Positions 62,771-64,000 of a DNA stretch of 64,000 bases are shown here, in pieces. Below the pieces are notes generated by a model. The model had not been told where the DNA came from and ran no database searches. It worked only from the letters and a program-made list of their open reading frames with translations. Both the position numbers and the translations under genes were made by a program. How positions within the stretch are numbered: position 1 is the stretch's first letter; each line of letters opens with the position of its first letter. This stretch comes from Nissolia schottii. Its lineage: Eukaryota > Streptophyta > Magnoliopsida > Fabales > Fabaceae. The stretch covers positions 165,497 to 229,496 of the forward strand of contig QANU01084588.1 of NCBI GenBank assembly GCA_003254905.1, written 5' to 3'.

Positions 62771-64000
62771 TTTAAAAATTTCATTTTTCTTTTCTATTAT
62801 GGTGTGTATTCAACGATCAGTTGTAGACTATAACACTGGATGGAGATTAAAAAATTGAATGATTATAACGATACAACTTTTTTTAAAATAAATTATTATA
62901 TGAACATTGGTAAGAGATTGTAATTTCTTTAACATTAGCATTATACAATCAATTGTTTTTTTTTTACATGTTCTATTTCGGTCAATATTAAAAGAGTTTG
63001 ATTGGCTAGTTGAAAGGTCTGACCGAATGAAAAATTGACTAAAATTTTAAGTGATAAGAGTGTTAATACTAAATTATAACATACTTTTTATGGCTCAGAA
63101 TGTGCTTTTTTATATAGTATTATGAGTGACTCTTAAAGTGTCAATGGTTAAGTACCTAATAAATGATCAAACGACCGTAACTTTTACAATAATGGTGTGG
63201 AATCCGATGGATTACTGAGCTAATATTTTATAAAAGTTGTCGATCAGAGATTTCAATACCGTAAAGGTTGAACAACTAATTATGGAGAAATTTATTGCAA
63301 CTATAAATATTAGTTAGTTACAAGACCTTTAATATTTTGGTAGAATACCATCAGCCTTCACTAGAGACCGATGATATGGGTTTAGAAGCTTATTCAATCC
63401 ATACTCCCAGTTTATACAGCTGTTATGTACCTATCTATCATCACATGACACTGTTTATTTGTTCTGTTTTCCTACATTTCTGTTGGCTTTGGTTGTAATC
63501 TGGATCAGTTAGGCTCCCTTATCCTTGCTGGATGTCGTATAGTTGGGTGCAGACTATATACGAGTCCAAAGTATAACAATATTACACTATAATTAGTCTA
63601 GCTTATGTGACGGGGGTATACGAGAAGAAGTAGAATCCGTATGGTTTTTTATAAGGCTGCCGTTCACACTAGCCTAATTACATCACACGGAAGGCGATTG
63701 GTACTTTAATTTAATTTTTCAAATTAAAATAAACAAGAATTATATTATTATATGTGGATTAAAAATAGTATTACCTACTACTAGACAAGGACACGCTTAA
63801 TTAGAACAATTCAAGGTCAGGGGGGAGGGATGTCAACTTGTGTTGGTTACGGTTTAAGCGTAGGGAAATTTAACGAGTCGTTACAAAGGAAAGTGCCCGG
63901 GTTCTTATAATATATATGATTAAGTGGGGGTGTGGCTTGGATGATTTAGGCAGAAGTTCTTAATAATATTCTAGTAGCGACTTATTCACAAAAGGAAAAT
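62771..64000. other. AT-rich region at the right edge of the window
   Basis: No gene, RNA or repeat is supported. The last 600 bases are somewhat less AT-rich but have no long open frame. Confidence 0.5.

Overview
This window looks like euchromatic nuclear DNA of a flowering plant, very probably a legume. The spliced genes have GT-AG introns and AT-rich intergenic DNA, and the dynamin gene matches soybean phragmoplastin very closely as far as I can recall. The legume assignment rests on memory of family sequences, not on a search. Two single N positions (15371 and 38838) suggest a draft assembly.

Layout. 1-2396: AT-rich DNA with a large foldback element. 2397-4551 (+): an eight-exon calcineurin B-like Ca2+ sensor of the CBL4/CBL5 type (213 aa). 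6293-8508 (+): a two-exon ubiquitin-like-domain phosphatidylinositol 4-kinase gamma (579 aa). 8960-9530: two tRNA-derived SINEs. 11107-11877 (+): an intronless LEA_2/NDR1-HIN1-like membrane protein. 13781-15132 (-): a decayed alpha/beta-hydrolase (lipase class 3-like) pseudogene that keeps its intron. 17173-22052 (-): a sixteen-exon DRP1A/phragmoplastin dynamin (610 aa). 26634-30095 (-): a nine-exon UDP-glucose 4-epimerase (349 aa). 30997-32693: a Mutator-like element carrying a captured BAHD acyltransferase fragment. 33000-40060: AT-rich DNA with no gene I can support. 40074-46609: a larger Mutator-like element with an exact 9-bp target-site duplication; it holds a telomere-like repeat array and a nested fossil Ty3/gypsy element. 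47188-52866 (-): a twelve-exon, probably plastid-targeted protein of unknown function (579 aa). 53095-53167 (-): tRNA-Ala(CGC). 54012-57164 and 58659-60942 (-): two tandem RING-H2 ligases of the ATL20-22 type with a wall-associated-kinase-like ectodomain. 61212-62770: another terminal-inverted-repeat element. 62800-64000: nothing recognisable.

The genes do not form an operon-like unit. They cover Ca2+ signalling, phosphoinositide signalling, cell-plate and membrane fission, nucleotide-sugar supply for wall polymers, and ubiquitin ligation at membranes. All multi-exon models were built by hand from splice signals, and each keeps one continuous reading frame across all exons. The most unusual content is in the transposons: a tandem-TIR Pack-MULE with acyltransferase sequence, a MULE with a telomere-like array, and one TIR-element family found three times in introns of two neighbouring genes.
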